From NCBI RefSeq assembly GCF_009834765.1, contig NZ_WVHP01000021.1, positions 1-64,000 on the forward strand: a stretch of 64,000 bases of DNA, written 5' to 3'. Origin of the DNA: Saccharibacter sp. EH611. GTDB taxonomy: Bacteria; Pseudomonadota; Alphaproteobacteria; Acetobacterales; Acetobacteraceae. Positions 54,332 to 63,892 of the stretch are shown here, one piece after another (within the stretch, counting starts at the first letter, position 1; each line of letters opens with the position of its first letter). The notes beneath the pieces were generated by a model. The model had not been told where the DNA came from, made no database searches, and was given only the letters and a program-made list of their open reading frames with translations. A program made the translations under genes and the position numbers.

Positions 54332-54577
54332 ATGTCAGAAGCTTCTGCTGCTTCTCAGCTCGCATCTGTGATGCGCTCAGCCACGTCGCATCAAGCCCGC
54401 TCTGTGCGTGAGGCTGTCCAGCCAGAGCGTATGGCTGATTCCCTTAAGCTTTCGGCAACAGGCGGTGGGAACGCGAAATCAACATCACCTTTTGATGCAA
54501 CGGGGCAGATCTCTCCTTCTGCGAAGAGTGATGATAAAGGGGCTTCATCGAACTCGATTCTTAACCTTCTGGCCTGA
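54332..54577 (+). CDS. Small hypothetical protein upstream of the TPR protein gene
   Basis: The protein has 81 residues with an AGAGGA ribosome site 5 bases before the ATG. It is Ser/Ala/Lys-rich with no signal peptide or membrane segment, ending NSILNLLA. It precedes a large TPR gene and is divergent from fliE. No family is recognised. The strong start signal and its position favour a real gene. Confidence 0.5.
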   Translation: MSEASAASQLASVMRSATSHQARSVREAVQPERMADSLKLSATGGGNAKSTSPFDATGQISPSAKSDDKGASSNSILNLLA

Positions 54578-54686
54578 TCCGTTTGCGCGATGTTTTTTGT
54601 AGGGGGTGCCTGAGCTCATAGGAGGTACCTCCTGTAAAAGGACGGACGTGCTTTGCTGCCGAACCAGACTTGGAGAAAACCGTTTA

Positions 54687-57365
54687 ATGCTGCTCACTCG
54701 TCACGAGGTTTTGACAGGCCCTATGGGCCACGCGCGCGGGTGGAGCAGGTATGGAGATACCCTTTCTTTTAAAAGGGTTCTTCTTTTGTCCTGTGTGGTT
54801 GGGCTTGTATGGGGTGGAGATAGCTACGCTGCGGCTTCACATCATCACCATGTGCACAGTCATAAAGGGCACCATCATCGCGCGGCTACGGCCTCTGCTC
54901 CTCACTCTCAGGATGGGCCAACGTCCTCAGGAGGACAGGAGGGTCAGGCCTCTTCTGATGGTGGAGACGTATTACTGAAGGGCGTTCCGGCAGGGTGGCG
55001 GGCGCATGTAATTGGCGCAGGGACTTCCCAAAAGAAAGCTGACGATCATCCGGCATCTAAGAGCGCTGCTGGTGTTAAAGATGGCCATTCAAAAGCAGCG
55101 TTATCGCCTGTTTTTACGAAAGAAGAAGTACAAAATGGGGTAAAGCCGGGTGATGCTTTAGAGCATTCAAGCACCGCTCGGAAAGTGCCTTCTTATCCTG
55201 CTTCAGTTAATCGTGTTTTGATACCAATTCCGACAGAGATGGGAATTGCAGCGTATCAAAGTGGTCGGAATTTCGTTCTGATTATTGATGGTGAAGAGCC
55301 GCTTGATACATCATCGCTGCGTGGCGATGGTATTTTTTCCAATCTGAGCGTCCAAACATTACCTAAAACGACGATGATCACCGTGCCGTTGCCTGATACG
55401 CGTCGGTTGTTTTTGTCGCAGCAAAGTAACGGCTGGGTGTTAGGAGACGTACCGCCGCCCGGTGGTGGATATGACACGCGTCAGGTCATTACTCCGCAAG
55501 AAACGCCGGCTGGGCTTTTATTCCCCATGAAGCGCCCGGGGCGTGTGTTGTCTTTAAAAGATCCGACATCAGGGGAAAGCCTCGTTGTGGGGACGGCAGC
55601 TTTTGATAATGGCGGTATTCTGTCGCTGCGGAAAGGGGATGGTTACGATGTGTGGCCGTCTCTTGAAGGGGTTGTTATTGCAGATCACGCCCCACCAAAG
55701 GTTGAACTGAAGCGCACACCGGTGGGGGACTTAATGACCATCAGCGGTGGGAAGCCGCCTGATTTGGATCAAGCCGTTTACGCCAGTGATGTCGATTTGA
55801 CATGGCTGGGGCTGAAGCATCTTTCGTATCAGCAAGCGAACGCACGCTATCGCAAAGCATTGATTGATGCGGCAGATGCTGAGCCTAAAGATCGTTTTGC
55901 AAAACGACTGGAGGCGGCGAAGGCGGCGTTTAATATTGGCTCCTTCCCAGAGGCGCGTTCAATTGCAAATGTTGCTCTGGAGGATGACCCTGAGGAGGCA
56001 TTCCGTCCTGATGTGCGTTTTTTCCTAGGGGCGACAGAGTTGCTTAACGGGAATCCGCAAGGGGCACAGCTTCTTGATGATGAGTGGCCTGAAAGCCAGC
56101 AGCGGGCAATCCAGGTTTGGAAAGGCCTTTATTACGCGGCTAAAGGTGGACACGATCAAGAGGCAGCGCATTATTTAGCCACGGACTTTCCACGACTTCT
56201 GAACTACCCAGAGACATTGCGAGATGTCGTGCTACCGCTCGCGACGGAGCATATTGCGCGCTATGGCACGCAGGAAGATATGCGTGCTCTCGACGCAATG
56301 CCGAAGGGGGCGCCGTACCGTCTTGCGCGTGCTTTCCGTGATATTCGTAGTGGGCGATCGAAAATCGGTGAGGAACTCTTAAAGGGGCTGGAAAGTGATC
56401 GTGACGCGACGATTGCTGAAAAAGCAATGGAAGAGAGAATTGCTCTTCAGTTAAGAGAAGGGCGTTTGAGCTCTATGGAAGCAGCGCGCCAATTTTCGTC
56501 TCTTCTACCAGACGCGCGTTTGTCTGGTCGTGATGGGTGGGTACGCATTTTGCAGGCGGACGCGTATATGCGGGTCAAGCGCTGGAATGATGCGTTGACA
56601 GCGATGGATCAAGCCAAAAAAGCGCCCATGCGGGAGGAACCTGAGCTGGCTCCGATGCTGCATCAAGCTTTAAAAGGTGTGGCGCAGGAAAGTCAGCAGG
56701 GAGCTTCACCTAAGACAGGGGGGGCACTTTTGCATGGAGCAGCCATGGTGCGCGCGCATCTGCCTGATCTGCCGCCGGGGCCTGAAAAGGCTGATGTGCT
56801 GGTGTTTTATGGGAAAATGCTTAATTCTCTTGGGTTGTATGACGAAGCATCGCAGGCTTTCTCGTCAGCTGTGCCTATGTTTGAAGACCCTACTCAGAAA
56901 GCAATGGCTGGAGAGGCCTTAGCAGATTCGTATTTAAAGCGCGGAATGCTGCCTGATGCATCGCGTGCGTTAGCTGAGACGGGGAATGCGGCCTTACCAA
57001 AGAATGAGGTCGCTAAACGCAACCGTCTCGTTGCGCGTATTGCTTTGTCTTCAGGGAAGCCAGAGGTTGCTTTTTATCTCTTAAATGGCGATAATAGCGC
57101 TGCAGCTTCAGATATGAAGGCTAAGATCTATGAGGGGCAGGAAAATTGGGCTGCAGCTATCATAGAAGTGCGAAAGATGGCAGAAAGCTTGATACCCGAT
57201 CAGGGGCCTCTTAGTATGGATCAGCAGCTTCTTGCACTGCGTTTGGCGTCCGATGCTTCGCGTGCTGGTGATGCTGAAACATTGCGCTGGGTTGTTCATA
57301 AAGTTGGTGATCGGTCTTTTGACGGTGATACGGGGCGGATGTTTAAGCTGCTCGTTTCGCCATGA
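54687..57365 (+). CDS. Large secreted TPR protein with His-rich segment
   Basis: The protein has 892 residues from ATG 54687, with GGAGAAAA upstream; a GTG at 54606 is less likely. A signal peptide (~27-48) is followed by a histidine-rich stretch (ASHHHHVHSHKGHHHR), then a low-complexity region. A beta-type middle domain (~170-340, IPIPTEMGIAAYQSGRNFVLIIDG) and a long all-helical TPR-like half (~370-880; repeated ALxxA segments) complete it. It is probably periplasmic. Comparable TPR proteins occur next to flgB in related flagellar clusters. Role unknown; assembly of the rod or a scaffold is possible. Confidence 0.7.
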   Translation: MLLTRHEVLTGPMGHARGWSRYGDTLSFKRVLLLSCVVGLVWGGDSYAAASHHHHVHSHKGHHHRAATASAPHSQDGPTSSGGQEGQASSDGGDVLLKGVPAGWRAHVIGAGTSQKKADDHPASKSAAGVKDGHSKAALSPVFTKEEVQNGVKPGDALEHSSTARKVPSYPASVNRVLIPIPTEMGIAAYQSGRNFVLIIDGEEPLDTSSLRGDGIFSNLSVQTLPKTTMITVPLPDTRRLFLSQQSNGWVLGDVPPPGGGYDTRQVITPQETPAGLLFPMKRPGRVLSLKDPTSGESLVVGTAAFDNGGILSLRKGDGYDVWPSLEGVVIADHAPPKVELKRTPVGDLMTISGGKPPDLDQAVYASDVDLTWLGLKHLSYQQANARYRKALIDAADAEPKDRFAKRLEAAKAAFNIGSFPEARSIANVALEDDPEEAFRPDVRFFLGATELLNGNPQGAQLLDDEWPESQQRAIQVWKGLYYAAKGGHDQEAAHYLATDFPRLLNYPETLRDVVLPLATEHIARYGTQEDMRALDAMPKGAPYRLARAFRDIRSGRSKIGEELLKGLESDRDATIAEKAMEERIALQLREGRLSSMEAARQFSSLLPDARLSGRDGWVRILQADAYMRVKRWNDALTAMDQAKKAPMREEPELAPMLHQALKGVAQESQQGASPKTGGALLHGAAMVRAHLPDLPPGPEKADVLVFYGKMLNSLGLYDEASQAFSSAVPMFEDPTQKAMAGEALADSYLKRGMLPDASRALAETGNAALPKNEVAKRNRLVARIALSSGKPEVAFYLLNGDNSAAASDMKAKIYEGQENWAAAIIEVRKMAESLIPDQGPLSMDQQLLALRLASDASRAGDAETLRWVVHKVGDRSFDGDTGRMFKLLVSP

Positions 57366-57411
57366 TAAAGCGTCATGTCCATGTCGTCTTTTCCGTAGTA
57401 GAGCAAAATTG

Positions 57412-57834
57412 ATGGCAGATATAACAGGTTTTTCCTCGCATGCTGTGGGTGGTGTTGACCTTCTGAACCTTGCTGAAAGGCGGATGGAGTGGTTGCAAAA
57501 CCGCGAGACCGTTTTGGCAGGGAATGTGGCGAATGCGAACACGCCTAAATATAGTCCTAAAGATGTGTCTCCGTTCCAAGGTGTGCTTAATTCTGCTCAA
57601 GCAGTCACATTGATGCGCACGCACCCGGGGCATATGACAGGGCCGGGGGGTGGAACATACGCACATAATACGGGGCATGTATCCTCTATTGATGGCAATC
57701 GTGTCGTGCTTGAGGACGAGCTTGCTAAAATTGCGGATACGAATGATCAGCATCGTTTCGCGACGACTGTTTATGGACGCTATATGGGGATGTATAGCAT
57801 GGCCCTTGGTGGTGGTTCGGGCTCATCGTCATAA
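57412..57834 (+). CDS. flgB: Flagellar basal-body rod protein FlgB
   Basis: The protein has 140 residues. The ATG at 57412 follows a weak ribosome site; the N-terminus has RMEWLQNRETVLAGNVANANTPKYSPKDVSPFQ, the rod signature. It is the proximal rod component. flgC follows after 17 bases. Confidence 0.93.
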   Translation: MADITGFSSHAVGGVDLLNLAERRMEWLQNRETVLAGNVANANTPKYSPKDVSPFQGVLNSAQAVTLMRTHPGHMTGPGGGTYAHNTGHVSSIDGNRVVLEDELAKIADTNDQHRFATTVYGRYMGMYSMALGGGSGSSS

Positions 57835-57851
57835 AGGCAGGAGTAAGAGAG

Positions 57852-58262
57852 ATGGACTTTTCTGATACGATAGGTGTCTCGGCTGCGGGAATGCGTGTGC
57901 AGTCCGACCGTCTGAGGGTCGCGGCTGAGAACTTGGCGAACGCGGAGACAACCGGTTCTTCCCCAGGGGCAGACCCTTACCGTCGTAAAACGATCACGTT
58001 TCGCGATGAGCTTGATCGTGCTAGCGGGGCATCCTCGGTAAGAGTGCGAGAGATTGGGCGTGATCAGTCTGATTTTCAGCTTAAATATGATCCTTCTCAT
58101 CCTGCTGCGAATGAGAAGGGCTATGTTAAAATGCCCAATGTGGATCCGTTAATGGAAATTATGGATTCACATGATGCCCAGCATTCTTATGAGGCAAACC
58201 TTAATACCATGCAGATTACGCGTTCAATGCTGACGCGGACGGTCAATTTGATGAAGGGTTGA
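57852..58262 (+). CDS. flgC: Flagellar basal-body rod protein FlgC
   Basis: The protein has 136 residues. The signatures are SAAGMRVQSDRLRVAAENLANAETTGSSPGADPYRRK, GYVKMPNVDPLMEIMDSHDAQHSYEANLNTMQITRSML. The ATG is preceded by AGGAGTAAGAG. It is usually paired with flgB and fliE; fliE here is on the other strand upstream. Confidence 0.96.
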   Translation: MDFSDTIGVSAAGMRVQSDRLRVAAENLANAETTGSSPGADPYRRKTITFRDELDRASGASSVRVREIGRDQSDFQLKYDPSHPAANEKGYVKMPNVDPLMEIMDSHDAQHSYEANLNTMQITRSMLTRTVNLMKG

Positions 58263-58366
58263 TCATCATACGATTTGTGTCGTGGGGAGTAAAACGCTAT
58301 CGCTCGGCGGAGTGTGCCATTTATGTAAGGACTCTTGAGCGTCCGATTTGGGGAATAGTTTAAAGC

Positions 58367-59152
58367 GTGAGCATCGCGAGTCTTTCTTTAAGTAAAATCA
58401 TGAATATTTCATCAGTTTTGATGACGGTTTTGCTCGCGTTGAATTTGCACTCGTTGGCAGCTCGGCTGAGTGATCATTCCACGGTAGCGTCTACCTCTGC
58501 TTTGATTGCGCAGAGCACACCTGCTGTGAGCCGAGGGCAGGCCCATATCGTTGAGGTGTCTCGGGAAACGAGAGCCGAGATTAATAAGATGCTTGGTTGG
58601 AAAGCCGTTAAGGGGCTTTCTGACGATGAAAATTCTAAAAAAGATGCTGAGAAAGACGATGCTCAGCAAGATACAGAACAAAATAATATGTCCCATGTGA
58701 TCGGAGAAGACACGACACCGAGTGATCCCCGTGTTTTGTCCGCGGAAAAAGAGCTGACGGCCGATCTGGCAGAACGTCAGGAGCAAGATAAGGCTAAGAT
58801 AAGTCAGGCAGACCAACAGAGAAAAGCTCTGGAGAAAGAACGCTCTGAGCTCGATCAACAAATTCAAGAATTGTCTCATAGTGCATCGGAACTTTCAGCT
58901 CATGAAGAGTCGAAGCGTAAAGCGGCTGAGTTTGAAATGGATCGTCTCGCACGTGTTTATGAGCAGATGCCTCCTCGTGATGCGGCGGCTGTTTTTGATA
59001 TCTTAGATATGCGTGTGATGGTGCCTGTTGCGCAGCGAATGATCCCACGTAAAGTCTCAGCTATTATCGGAGGGATGTCTCCTGATAGAGCAAATATTTT
59101 ATCACAATATTTGGCAGGTATGCGCAAATTAGCGCCAGAGCCACCTCATTAA
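58367..59152 (+). CDS. MotE-like periplasmic flagellar protein (second paralogue)
   Basis: The protein has 261 residues with a GTG start. An N-terminal hydrophobic segment (~12-30) precedes a charged coiled coil (~130-190). The conserved block LARVYEQMPPRDAAAVFDILDMRVMVPVAQRMIPRKVSAIIGGMSPDRANILSQYLAGMRKL follows at the C-terminus. The block is the same family as in the protein at 22.5 kb (MotE/COG3334). Two copies suggest two client proteins or specialised roles. It follows flgB-flgC. Confidence 0.72.
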   Translation: MSIASLSLSKIMNISSVLMTVLLALNLHSLAARLSDHSTVASTSALIAQSTPAVSRGQAHIVEVSRETRAEINKMLGWKAVKGLSDDENSKKDAEKDDAQQDTEQNNMSHVIGEDTTPSDPRVLSAEKELTADLAERQEQDKAKISQADQQRKALEKERSELDQQIQELSHSASELSAHEESKRKAAEFEMDRLARVYEQMPPRDAAAVFDILDMRVMVPVAQRMIPRKVSAIIGGMSPDRANILSQYLAGMRKLAPEPPH

Positions 59153-59409
59153 ATAGGACTGCTTTGCTCTTGTTTTTAAATAGGAGTAAAAGAAAGAAAG
59201 TTAGTATTCCATAAATAATACCTATTGAATTGTCTTCATATCATTTTAAAAAGATTCATATGCTGTTTTGAAGGGCATTTTTTGCATTATATTCCTTGGA
59301 CTCAAGGTATTTATTGATTATCCTTGTATCTAGTATCTATCAGCTCAGCTAGACGTTTCAGCGGGCGTGGTCTGCGGACGATATTCGATGAAGGGATTAT
59401 GGCATTACG

Positions 59410-60936
59410 ATGTTTAAATGGTTATATTTAAATGCGCCTTTCCGTGTGCAAATTAGAGCAGCCATGCTGATGGTTGAAGTCTATTTAGCCATTCAAATCA
59501 TTATTGAGGCAGCAGGCTTTTTCCTTCATGAATCTATTGTTCACATGTTTATCCTAAACATGGGGGCATTAATGTTTGGGGAAGTGCTTATTTTCCTCGT
59601 ATGGGTTGGTTTGACAAGGGTCATGACCCGGCCGATGGAAGAGCTTACGGCTATGGGCGAAGGGCTCAGTAAGGGCGAAACACCAGATGTTACCCCTTAT
59701 CTTAACCGCACCAATTGTGTTGGACGCATTGGTAAAGTGTTGACGTCGTTTGCTGTCAGTTTGGAAGAGCAAAAAGCGGCGGAGAAAGCTCATGCGGAAG
59801 CAACAGAGCATGCTCTACAGTCCAGTAAAGTTATCGAGGAACGTGAAGCCAATACGCAAGCTGTTATTAAAGAGCTGAACGGTGCACTTCAGAAAGTTGC
59901 GCAGGGTGACCTTTCTGTCCGCATTAATAGTGCGCTCTTTAATGGCGAGTTTGTGCCATTGCGCGAAGCGTTTAATCACTCAATAGCTGGATTAGGGTCT
60001 GCGCTTGCTGTGGTCGCGGAAAGCTCCAATATGATTGCCAACGGGGCGAGTGAAATTTCCACAGCGTCTGATGATTTAGCGAAGCGTACAGAACGCCAGG
60101 CTGCAAGCCTTGGTCAGGTGGCTGCCTCTATTAAGTCTATTACGTCTGGGTTTAATGAGACTGCCGTCAATTGCTCAGAGGCCAGTGGCGATACAAAAAA
60201 TACGTTAGAGAAGGTTAAAACAGCAACGGAGGGAATGGGGCAGACAACGGCAGCCATGAACTCCATTAAAACATCCTCGGATGATATTGTGCAGATTACA
60301 CGCTCCGTGAGCGATATTGCCTTTAAAACCAATGTATTGGCACTGAATGCAAGTGTTGAGGCAGCGCGTGCTGGGGAAGCTGGTCGTGGTTTTGCTGTTG
60401 TCGCGAAGGAAGTTCAGTCTTTGGCGGAGCAGTCAGCTAAAGCGGCTGAGATGATTCGTAGCGTTTTGGAAGTGGCGACGACCCATGTCCAAAGTGGTGT
60501 GGATTATGTGGCGAAAACCAGTGCATTGCTTCACGATGTTGAGGTGGGGACGGAGGCTCTTGCAGAGCGTGTGGAACGTGTCTCCTCAGCAACGGATGAC
60601 CAAGCGCGTAGCCTCAGTGAGGTGTCGGACTCTGTTGGTGTTATGGATGGTATGACCCAGCAAAATGCTGCAATGGTAGAAGAATCCACAGCGGCAAGTC
60701 ATAACTTGACGACACAAACGGTGAAACTGCGCCAAACGCTTTCAACCTTTAATATTGGCTCCGAGCAGCCACGTCAGCTTCAACGCTCTTATGCGCCAGA
60801 GCCACAAAGTGATTTCCGAAAGAACGGAACATTTCTTGACCACGTCTCTTCTCGTTCCTCTCATGATTCTGTTCAACAAGATGGTCGTTTTCTTCCGACA
60901 AAATCTTCTGATGAAGATGGATGGGATAACTTCTGA
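59410..60936 (+). CDS. Methyl-accepting chemotaxis protein without a large periplasmic domain
   Basis: The protein has 508 residues with two close membrane segments (~17-38 and ~50-72) and no large periplasmic ligand domain. HAMP-like regions follow (~72-125 and ~155-200), and the signalling tip is [45 protein letters not shown] (~295-340). The C-terminus ends GWDNF, which fits the CheR/CheB docking pentapeptide pattern x-W-x-x-F. It senses signals near or in the membrane or cytoplasm. It is the first gene of the chemotaxis operon; its stop overlaps the STAS gene by one base. Confidence 0.93.
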   Translation: MFKWLYLNAPFRVQIRAAMLMVEVYLAIQIIIEAAGFFLHESIVHMFILNMGALMFGEVLIFLVWVGLTRVMTRPMEELTAMGEGLSKGETPDVTPYLNRTNCVGRIGKVLTSFAVSLEEQKAAEKAHAEATEHALQSSKVIEEREANTQAVIKELNGALQKVAQGDLSVRINSALFNGEFVPLREAFNHSIAGLGSALAVVAESSNMIANGASEISTASDDLAKRTERQAASLGQVAASIKSITSGFNETAVNCSEASGDTKNTLEKVKTATEGMGQTTAAMNSIKTSSDDIVQITRSVSDIAFKTNVLALNASVEAARAGEAGRGFAVVAKEVQSLAEQSAKAAEMIRSVLEVATTHVQSGVDYVAKTSALLHDVEVGTEALAERVERVSSATDDQARSLSEVSDSVGVMDGMTQQNAAMVEESTAASHNLTTQTVKLRQTLSTFNIGSEQPRQLQRSYAPEPQSDFRKNGTFLDHVSSRSSHDSVQQDGRFLPTKSSDEDGWDNF

Positions 60937-61223
60937 TGGCTGAGGAAACAGAGATACCCTCTAAGGCGATTAAGCTACCTGCGCGGTTGGACACCAATAT
61001 GGCTCCTGATGTGAGGAGCCTCTTGCTTGGTGCATCCGGTGACGGCGAGGCAGAGCTTAGGCTTGATGCGTCGGAGGTGGAGTATATTGGCGGGTTATGC
61101 TTGCAGCTTATTTTATCCAGTCATGCGCGTATCACGTCATGTTCTGAGAAGGCTTCTGAAGCTTTAGCCCTTTTTGGCGTGCGTTCTCAGCTTGTTGAGG
61201 GCTCTAATTCAGAGGAGGTCTAA
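60936..61223 (+). CDS. STAS-domain protein of chemotaxis operon
   Basis: The protein has 95 residues with a full STAS fold (LDTNMAPDVRSLLLGA, ELRLDASEVEYIGGLCLQLILSSH). The position of the phosphorylatable Ser in anti-sigma antagonists (DSSG) is GGLC here, so phospho-regulation is unlikely. It is common in alphaproteobacterial chemotaxis operons. It is coupled to the MCP gene and 5 bases from cheY. Confidence 0.8.
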   Translation: MAEETEIPSKAIKLPARLDTNMAPDVRSLLLGASGDGEAELRLDASEVEYIGGLCLQLILSSHARITSCSEKASEALALFGVRSQLVEGSNSEEV

Positions 61224-61228
61224 CCCTA

Positions 61229-61612
61229 ATGTCAGAGAAAAAAACGGTACGTGTTCTGACGGTTGACGATTCCAAAACGATGTTGGGTGTGCTGCGCAAA
61301 GCGCTGGTTGATGCTGGTTATGATGTTTTACAAGGTGGTGATGGGATTGAGGGGCTGGAAGTTTTGGAAACAGCCGATCCGTCACCCGATGTCATTATTA
61401 GTGATATTAATATGCCGCGTATGGATGGGTTCCAGTTTATTGAAGCCGTCCGTGCGACAGAGCGCTTCCGTCATCTTCCAATCATTTGCCTGACGACTGA
61501 AACAGATCAGGAGAAAAAGACTAAGGCGCGTTCTTTAGGGGCGACAGGATGGATCACAAAACCCTTTAATGCGGAGAAGCTCGTTTGGGCTATTCGCCGG
61601 GTCACGGCATAG
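61229..61612 (+). CDS. cheY: Chemotaxis response regulator CheY
   Basis: The protein has 127 residues: a single receiver domain with the acid pair Asp13-Asp14, phospho-acceptor Asp59 (VIISDINMP), Thr89/90 and Lys111 (WITKPF). It is phosphorylated by CheA and binds FliM. The gene order MCP-STAS-cheY-cheA-cheW is the usual operon core. Confidence 0.96.
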   Translation: MSEKKTVRVLTVDDSKTMLGVLRKALVDAGYDVLQGGDGIEGLEVLETADPSPDVIISDINMPRMDGFQFIEAVRATERFRHLPIICLTTETDQEKKTKARSLGATGWITKPFNAEKLVWAIRRVTA

Positions 61613-61627
61613 GGGGTAACGGGCGAT

Positions 61628-63859
61628 ATGAGCGACGAGATGGACGATATCCTCAAAATCTTTTTTGAGGAATGTGACGAGCTCCTGCCCGAGCTTGAGC
61701 GCGGGCTGGGTGAGCTTTCTGATGACGATGCCAGTAAGGAAACGATTAATGCGATTTTCCGGGTTGCGCATTCGATCAAAGGAGGGGCTGCGTCGTTTGG
61801 TCTGGAGCGTTTAGTCCGTTTTGCGCATACGTATGAAAGCGCCCTCGATTGCTTGCGTTCCGAGACGGTGGTGCCGAATGACGAGATTGTTCGTATCTTC
61901 TTTTCAGCAATGGACGTTTTAAGCGACCTTGTCGCTGAAGCGAAAGGTACGGGTGATACCGTCGATGATGAGCGCATTGACGATAATATTAAAAAGCTGA
62001 AGTCCATTATTGAGATGGGCAATGGGCCGGAGGAACCAGCTTCGTCGGAAACTTCTCCTGTGCCGGAGAACTTCGAGCCCGTTGCGTTTGATTTTGGCGG
62101 ATTTGATTTCGACGAGCCAGAGGAGAATGCTGAGGGTGGTGATTTCTCCGTTCAGTTTACACCGCATAGTGACCTCTATGTGCGTGGGGATGATGCGCGG
62201 AATCTGTTGCTTGGGCTAAAAGAGCTCGTTCCAGAGGAGCATCAGGATGGCTTCCATGTCGTGTGCGATCAGGAAAAGTTACCAGCATCATTGAACGAGC
62301 TTCCCGCTGAAGAAGCGCTCTTGTCGTGGACAGTCACGGTTCCGCAGGCCGATGGGCAGGTGACTGAAGAGCAGATTCGTGAAGTTTTCGATTGGGTTGA
62401 TGATGTGTGCGACCTAACGATTACGACGACAGGGGGGAATGGCCCCGATGGAGGGGGAGATGGCTCTCTTCCACCGTTGGAGGAAGAGCCTGCGTCTGAG
62501 GAAGAGCCGCCGCCGGCCCAACCTCAGAAGGAGACGGTTGCTCCAACGCCTGCGCCAAAGGTGGCGCCTAAGGAAGAGAAAAAAACCGCAAAGCATGTAA
62601 AAAAGGCTGAACAAAGCCCCTCTATCCGTGTCGATCTTAATCGAATTTCGATGCTGATGGATATGGTGGGTGAGATGGTTATCGGCCAAGCATCCTTGGA
62701 GTCCGTTTTGGAAAAAAGCGGTGCGTTAGACAATCAGGAGCTTTTAAAAAGCCTCTCCGTGATGCGTTCACTGACGCGCGATATTCAGGATGCTGTGATG
62801 GCCGTGCGGGCGCAGCCTGTTCGTAGTGTGTTTCAACGCATGCACAGGGTTGTGCGTGAGGCTAGCAACTTGGCGAAAAAAGATATTGCGCTGGTCTTGG
62901 AAGGAGAAGAGACGGAGATCGATCGTACCTTGATCGAGAATTTGACCGATCCTCTTACCCATATGCTGCGCAATGCAGTGGATCATGGCGTTGAAAGCCC
63001 TGAAAAACGGCGTGAAGCGGGGAAATCTGAGCAAGGCACGATATGGCTATCCGCGTATCATCGTTCTGGGCGTATTCTCATTGATATTAAAGATGATGGC
63101 GGTGGGATTAATCGGGAGCGGGTTTTTCAGATTGCGGTGCAAAAAGGCATCGTGGCTCCTGACGCTCAATTGACTGAAGATGAAGTAAATGAGCTGATTT
63201 TTGCACCGGGCTTTTCGACGGCGGAGAAAGTGTCAGACCTTTCAGGTCGTGGTGTTGGCATGGATGTGGTGAAACAGGCTATTCAAAATCTTGGAGGGCA
63301 CGTTTCCATTAAAAGTACGCCAGGGGAAGGAACACTCTTTAGCCTGAGCTTGCCGCTGACGTTGGCTGTGCTGGATGGGATGCTGATTGAATGTCGCGGT
63401 TCAACCATGGTGGTGCCGGTGACGTCCGTTGTGGAGCTGATGACCGTGAAGGTGCCGCAGGAGATTCATGTTATTCCAGATGGCACCCGTGTGATCTTGG
63501 TGAGGGGGCGTTGTATTCCCCTGATCTATCTTGCTGATGCGCTGACGCTACCGTGGATTGAGCAAAAAGAGAAATCAGCAGCCAAACGTACCGAGCAAGA
63601 GGATCAGCTCATTGTTTTGATCGTAGAAAACGAAGCGGGGGCACGTGCTGCTTTGGTTGTGGATGGTATCCGTGACCAAGCACAGGTAGTGATTAAAAGT
63701 ATTGAGAAGAATTATCGTCGGATTGAAGGGATTTCGGCAGCAACCATTTTGGGTGATGGAAGTGTTTCGCTGATTTTAGACATATCGACGTTGATTGCCG
63801 CAACGACAAAGCGTGTTGACACACGAGCGATGGAGCAGCTTGTCAGAAATGCTGCATAA
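61628..63859 (+). CDS. cheA: Chemotaxis histidine kinase CheA
   Basis: The protein has 743 residues. It has a P1 Hpt domain with His48 (RVAHSIKGGAASFGL), a P2-like region, and a Pro/Glu-rich linker (~275-335). Next is a dimerisation domain (~340-405), then the ATPase with N box (HMLRNAVDHGVESP, ~440), G1 (DIKDDGGGI, ~490) and G2 (GRGVGMDVV, ~540). A P5 CheW-like domain closes it. It phosphorylates CheY (and CheB). It lies 15 bases after cheY. Confidence 0.97.
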   Translation: MSDEMDDILKIFFEECDELLPELERGLGELSDDDASKETINAIFRVAHSIKGGAASFGLERLVRFAHTYESALDCLRSETVVPNDEIVRIFFSAMDVLSDLVAEAKGTGDTVDDERIDDNIKKLKSIIEMGNGPEEPASSETSPVPENFEPVAFDFGGFDFDEPEENAEGGDFSVQFTPHSDLYVRGDDARNLLLGLKELVPEEHQDGFHVVCDQEKLPASLNELPAEEALLSWTVTVPQADGQVTEEQIREVFDWVDDVCDLTITTTGGNGPDGGGDGSLPPLEEEPASEEEPPPAQPQKETVAPTPAPKVAPKEEKKTAKHVKKAEQSPSIRVDLNRISMLMDMVGEMVIGQASLESVLEKSGALDNQELLKSLSVMRSLTRDIQDAVMAVRAQPVRSVFQRMHRVVREASNLAKKDIALVLEGEETEIDRTLIENLTDPLTHMLRNAVDHGVESPEKRREAGKSEQGTIWLSAYHRSGRILIDIKDDGGGINRERVFQIAVQKGIVAPDAQLTEDEVNELIFAPGFSTAEKVSDLSGRGVGMDVVKQAIQNLGGHVSIKSTPGEGTLFSLSLPLTLAVLDGMLIECRGSTMVVPVTSVVELMTVKVPQEIHVIPDGTRVILVRGRCIPLIYLADALTLPWIEQKEKSAAKRTEQEDQLIVLIVENEAGARAALVVDGIRDQAQVVIKSIEKNYRRIEGISAATILGDGSVSLILDISTLIAATTKRVDTRAMEQLVRNAA

Positions 63860-63892
63860 TAGTGCGTGAAGGCAATAAGGAAGGATAAATTC

